From Methylosinus sp. PW1 (GTDB lineage Bacteria; Pseudomonadota; Alphaproteobacteria; Rhizobiales; Beijerinckiaceae): a stretch of DNA of 64,000 nt. The stretch lies in NCBI RefSeq assembly GCF_000745215.1, contig NZ_JQNK01000009.1:1116001-1180000 (forward strand), in the 5' to 3' direction. The first letter of the stretch is position 1. Every line of letters begins with the position of its first letter. The position numbers and the translations under genes were made by a program. A model generated the notes under the pieces. It did not search any database. It saw only the letters and a program-made list of their open reading frames with translations, and was not told the origin of the DNA. This document shows, one piece after another, positions 62,338-64,000 of this stretch.

Positions 62338-62448
62338 TTCCGTCTTCCCTTCTCGCCCTCGCGTCGATTCGACGCATTTCTAAAGCTGCATCCAACGCTG
62401 AGAATAGTCGATGAGGGTGGTTAATTCCCAGGGGCCGCTCTCGGTTGG

Positions 62449-62475
62449 GAGCCCGGCGCAGGCCGGGCTCTTTTT
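62449..62475 (+). terminator. Orphan intrinsic terminator
   Basis: 9-bp stem (GAGCCCGGC 62449-62457, GCCGGGCTC 62462-62470), GCAG loop and five T. The nearest plus-strand gene upstream ends at 61359, with minus-strand genes between, so it probably serves an unannotated plus-strand transcript. Confidence 0.85.
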
Positions 62476-62554
62476 CTTTCCGCGAGGGGCGCGCCGGCGC
62501 CTCGCTCGCGGCGGCGCCATGCGCTAAGGTCCGCCCGCCGCTCGGAAAGACCAC

Positions 62555-63004
62555 ATGCCTCTCTATTTCGCCTATGGCGCCAATATGGACGTCGCCGCAA
62601 TGGCCGTCCGCTGTCCGCATTCGCGGCCGCTCGGCCTCGGCCGGCTGGCGCGCTATCGTTTCGCCATTCTGGAGACGGGCTACGCCACTGTCGCGCCGGA
62701 CGCGCGGGCGCAGGTCCATGGCCTGCTCTATGACCTCGCCGTGGCGGATGTGCCGGCGCTCGACCGTTACGAGGAGATCGGCCGCGGTCTCTACCGCAAG
62801 GTGGTGCAGCCGGTGCTGCGCGCGCCGGTAGGCTCGGCGCGGGCGCTCGTCTATATCGGAACCGCGACGCGCGAGGGGCCGGCGGCGCCGGGCTATGTCG
62901 AGAATATCGTCGCCTCGGCGCGCGCGCTCGGCCTGCCCGGCGCCTATATCGCCTTTCTGGAGAGCCATGCGCCCAATGCGCAGCAGAGGATGAGCCGAAG
63001 ATGA
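62555..63004 (+). CDS. Gamma-glutamylcyclotransferase-like (AIG2) protein
   Basis: 149 residues. GGCT fold: LYFAYGANM at the N-terminus and the probable catalytic Glu in LDRYEEIGRG. Such enzymes release 5-oxoproline from gamma-glutamyl compounds, for instance in glutathione turnover. Stop overlaps panC start (ATGA at 63001), so the two are co-translated. Confidence 0.85.
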   Translation: MPLYFAYGANMDVAAMAVRCPHSRPLGLGRLARYRFAILETGYATVAPDARAQVHGLLYDLAVADVPALDRYEEIGRGLYRKVVQPVLRAPVGSARALVYIGTATREGPAAPGYVENIVASARALGLPGAYIAFLESHAPNAQQRMSRR

Positions 63005-63867
63005 GCGCTGTTCCCGTTCCCACCGTCCATACGCTGGCCGAGCTGCGCGAGCGCGTCGCGCAATGGCGCGCGCGCGGCGAGCGCGTCGGCTTCGTCCCCA
63101 CCATGGGCGCGCTGCACAAGGGCCATCTCGCTCTGGTGGAGGAGGCCCGCCGGCGCGCCGATCGCGTGATGGTCTCGGTCTTCGTCAATCCGACGCAATT
63201 CGGCGCAGGCGAGGATTTCGACCGTTATCCGCGCACGCTCGCCGCCGATGTCGAGAAGCTCGCGAGCGTTGCGGCCGATCTCTGCTATGCGCCGGCGGTG
63301 GAGGAAATGTATCCGCCGGGCTTTTCCGCCACGGTCGCTGTGGGCGGGCCGGCGGTCGCCGATCTCGAGGATCATTTCCGGCCGACGCTTTTCGCCGGCG
63401 TCGCGCTCGTCGTCGCCAAGCTGCTCAATCAAGCCGATTGCGACATCGCCGTCTTCGGCGAGAAGGACTATCAGCAATTGCTGGTGATAAAGCGCCTGGT
63501 GCGCGATCTCGATCTGCGCGCGGAGATCCTCGGCGCGCCGACTTTGCGCGAGGCGGACGGTCTCGCAATGTCCTCACGCAACATCTATCTCTCGTCCGAG
63601 GAGCGGCGCACCGCGCCGGCGCTCTATCGCGCGCTGAGCGAGGCGGCGCAGCGCATCGCCGCGGGCGAGCCGATCGGCCATGTGATGGCGGAAGCGCGCG
63701 AGCAGATCGCCGCCGAAGGCTTCCTCATCGATTATCTCGAGGCGCGGCACGCGCAGACTCTGGCGCGCGTCGCCCGCCGTCACGAGGGGCCGATTCGCCT
63801 GCTGGTCGCGGCGAAGCTCGGCGCGACGCGGCTCATCGACAATGTCGCCGTGGAGGCGGCGCAATGA
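63001..63867 (+). CDS. panC: Pantothenate synthetase
   Basis: 288 residues, standard length. Joins pantoate and beta-alanine with ATP. HIGH-type motif TMGALHKGHLALVEEAR, FVNPTQFG, VFGEKDYQQL and the KMSKS-like LAMSSRNIYLSSEER are all present. Overlaps both neighbours by four bases (GGCT-like upstream and acylphosphatase downstream). Confidence 0.96.
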   Translation: MSAVPVPTVHTLAELRERVAQWRARGERVGFVPTMGALHKGHLALVEEARRRADRVMVSVFVNPTQFGAGEDFDRYPRTLAADVEKLASVAADLCYAPAVEEMYPPGFSATVAVGGPAVADLEDHFRPTLFAGVALVVAKLLNQADCDIAVFGEKDYQQLLVIKRLVRDLDLRAEILGAPTLREADGLAMSSRNIYLSSEERRTAPALYRALSEAAQRIAAGEPIGHVMAEAREQIAAEGFLIDYLEARHAQTLARVARRHEGPIRLLVAAKLGATRLIDNVAVEAAQ

Positions 63868-64000
63868 GCGAGACGCGCCGCGTGTTCCGCATCATCGTGC
63901 GCGGGCGCGTGCAGGGCGTCGGCTTTCGCGCCTTTGTGGCGCGGGAGGCCGGGCGTCTCGCGCTCGCCGGCTGGGCGCGCAATTGCGACGATGGCGCGGT
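63864..64000 (+). CDS. acyP: Acylphosphatase, 5' part (truncated by window end)
   Basis: First 45 codons only. The phosphate-binding loop VRGRVQGVGFRAFV, with catalytic Arg, and the Asn of WARNCDDG are those of acylphosphatase, which hydrolyses acyl phosphates. The ATG overlaps the panC stop. The rest lies outside the window. Confidence 0.9.
   Translation, partial: MSETRRVFRIIVRGRVQGVGFRAFVAREAGRLALAGWARNCDDGA

Larger units (their letters stand above)
62172..62554. other. Gene-poor region between tRNA-Ser and the GGCT gene
   Basis: Holds a 30-codon minus-strand gene (62245-62337), a palindrome GCGTCGATTCGACGC at 62361-62375 and a plus-strand intrinsic terminator (62449-62475). No larger gene is seen. 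A plus-strand small RNA ending at that terminator is possible. Confidence 0.5.

Overview
The window is GC-rich, densely packed chromosomal DNA from an alphaproteobacterium, most likely of the order Hyphomicrobiales (Rhizobiales). Supporting signs are many ATGA start/stop overlaps, a class I PHA synthase, ergothioneine genes, an HWE-type histidine kinase, an L,D-transpeptidase and the codon use. A methylotrophic or methanotrophic family such as Methylocystaceae is possible, but no diagnostic gene (methane or methanol oxidation, rRNA) is present, so this placement is a guess. No plasmid, phage or conjugation genes were seen.

Layout. 1-3.5 kb: zinc-finger protein, FAD monooxygenase, TMEM175-type channel, MipA-like outer-membrane protein and a small Cys-containing protein, then a 500-base gene-free stretch with strong hairpins. 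4.0-8.3 kb: tyrosine/homogentisate catabolism (hppD, hmgA, fahA on minus; maiA divergent). 8.6-13.1 kb: 1-Cys peroxiredoxin, L,D-transpeptidase, an odd acyl-carrier-like protein and the ergothioneine pair egtB-egtD. 13.5-19.6 kb: PHA synthase, a Crp-type regulator that keeps its cyclic-nucleotide-binding residues, a CHASE2 nucleotide cyclase and an overlapping HD-domain gene. 19.7-25.0 kb: a solitary ftsH, a four-part copper-type fusion protein (HMA, DsbD/SafE-like membrane domain, cupredoxin, LysM) and two glutathione peroxidases. 25.2-28.8 kb: a sigma-54 response regulator and oligoendopeptidase F.

28.8-29.8 kb holds the best candidate for an undescribed system: two different TIR-domain genes overlapping by ATGA, followed by a 66-residue coiled-coil/membrane protein, with no recognised Thoeris partner. 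29.8-37.4 kb: VOC protein, ROK sugar kinase, an envelope operon (OmpA/BON, HhH protein, pentapeptide-repeat protein), a TauE-like permease and a TetR regulator with three matched operators at its promoter. 37.7-51.7 kb: a three-domain lysophospholipid acyltransferase/acyl-ACP synthetase, an aldo/keto reductase, small enzymes, a histidine-phosphatase/NUDIX fusion, an Rrf2 regulator, thiD, a GGDEF-EAL protein and HdeD. 52.1-56.7 kb: dapE, an HWE sensor kinase and parE.

56.8-58.9 kb is a decayed accessory patch. An IS630-family element (57141-58367, flanked by TA) splits a HTH plus GIY-YIG gene whose two halves rejoin exactly in frame, and a frameshifted small membrane-protein gene lies beside it. 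59-64 kb: 2OG-Fe(II) oxygenase, a divergent PfpI/GlxA-like pair, a hicAB toxin-antitoxin pair beside tRNA-Ser(TGA), a 30-residue membrane peptide, an orphan terminator, then a gamma-glutamylcyclotransferase-like gene, panC and the start of an acylphosphatase gene. Two families of palindromic intergenic repeats recur (6.4 and 37.5 kb; 13.2 and 53.4 kb).
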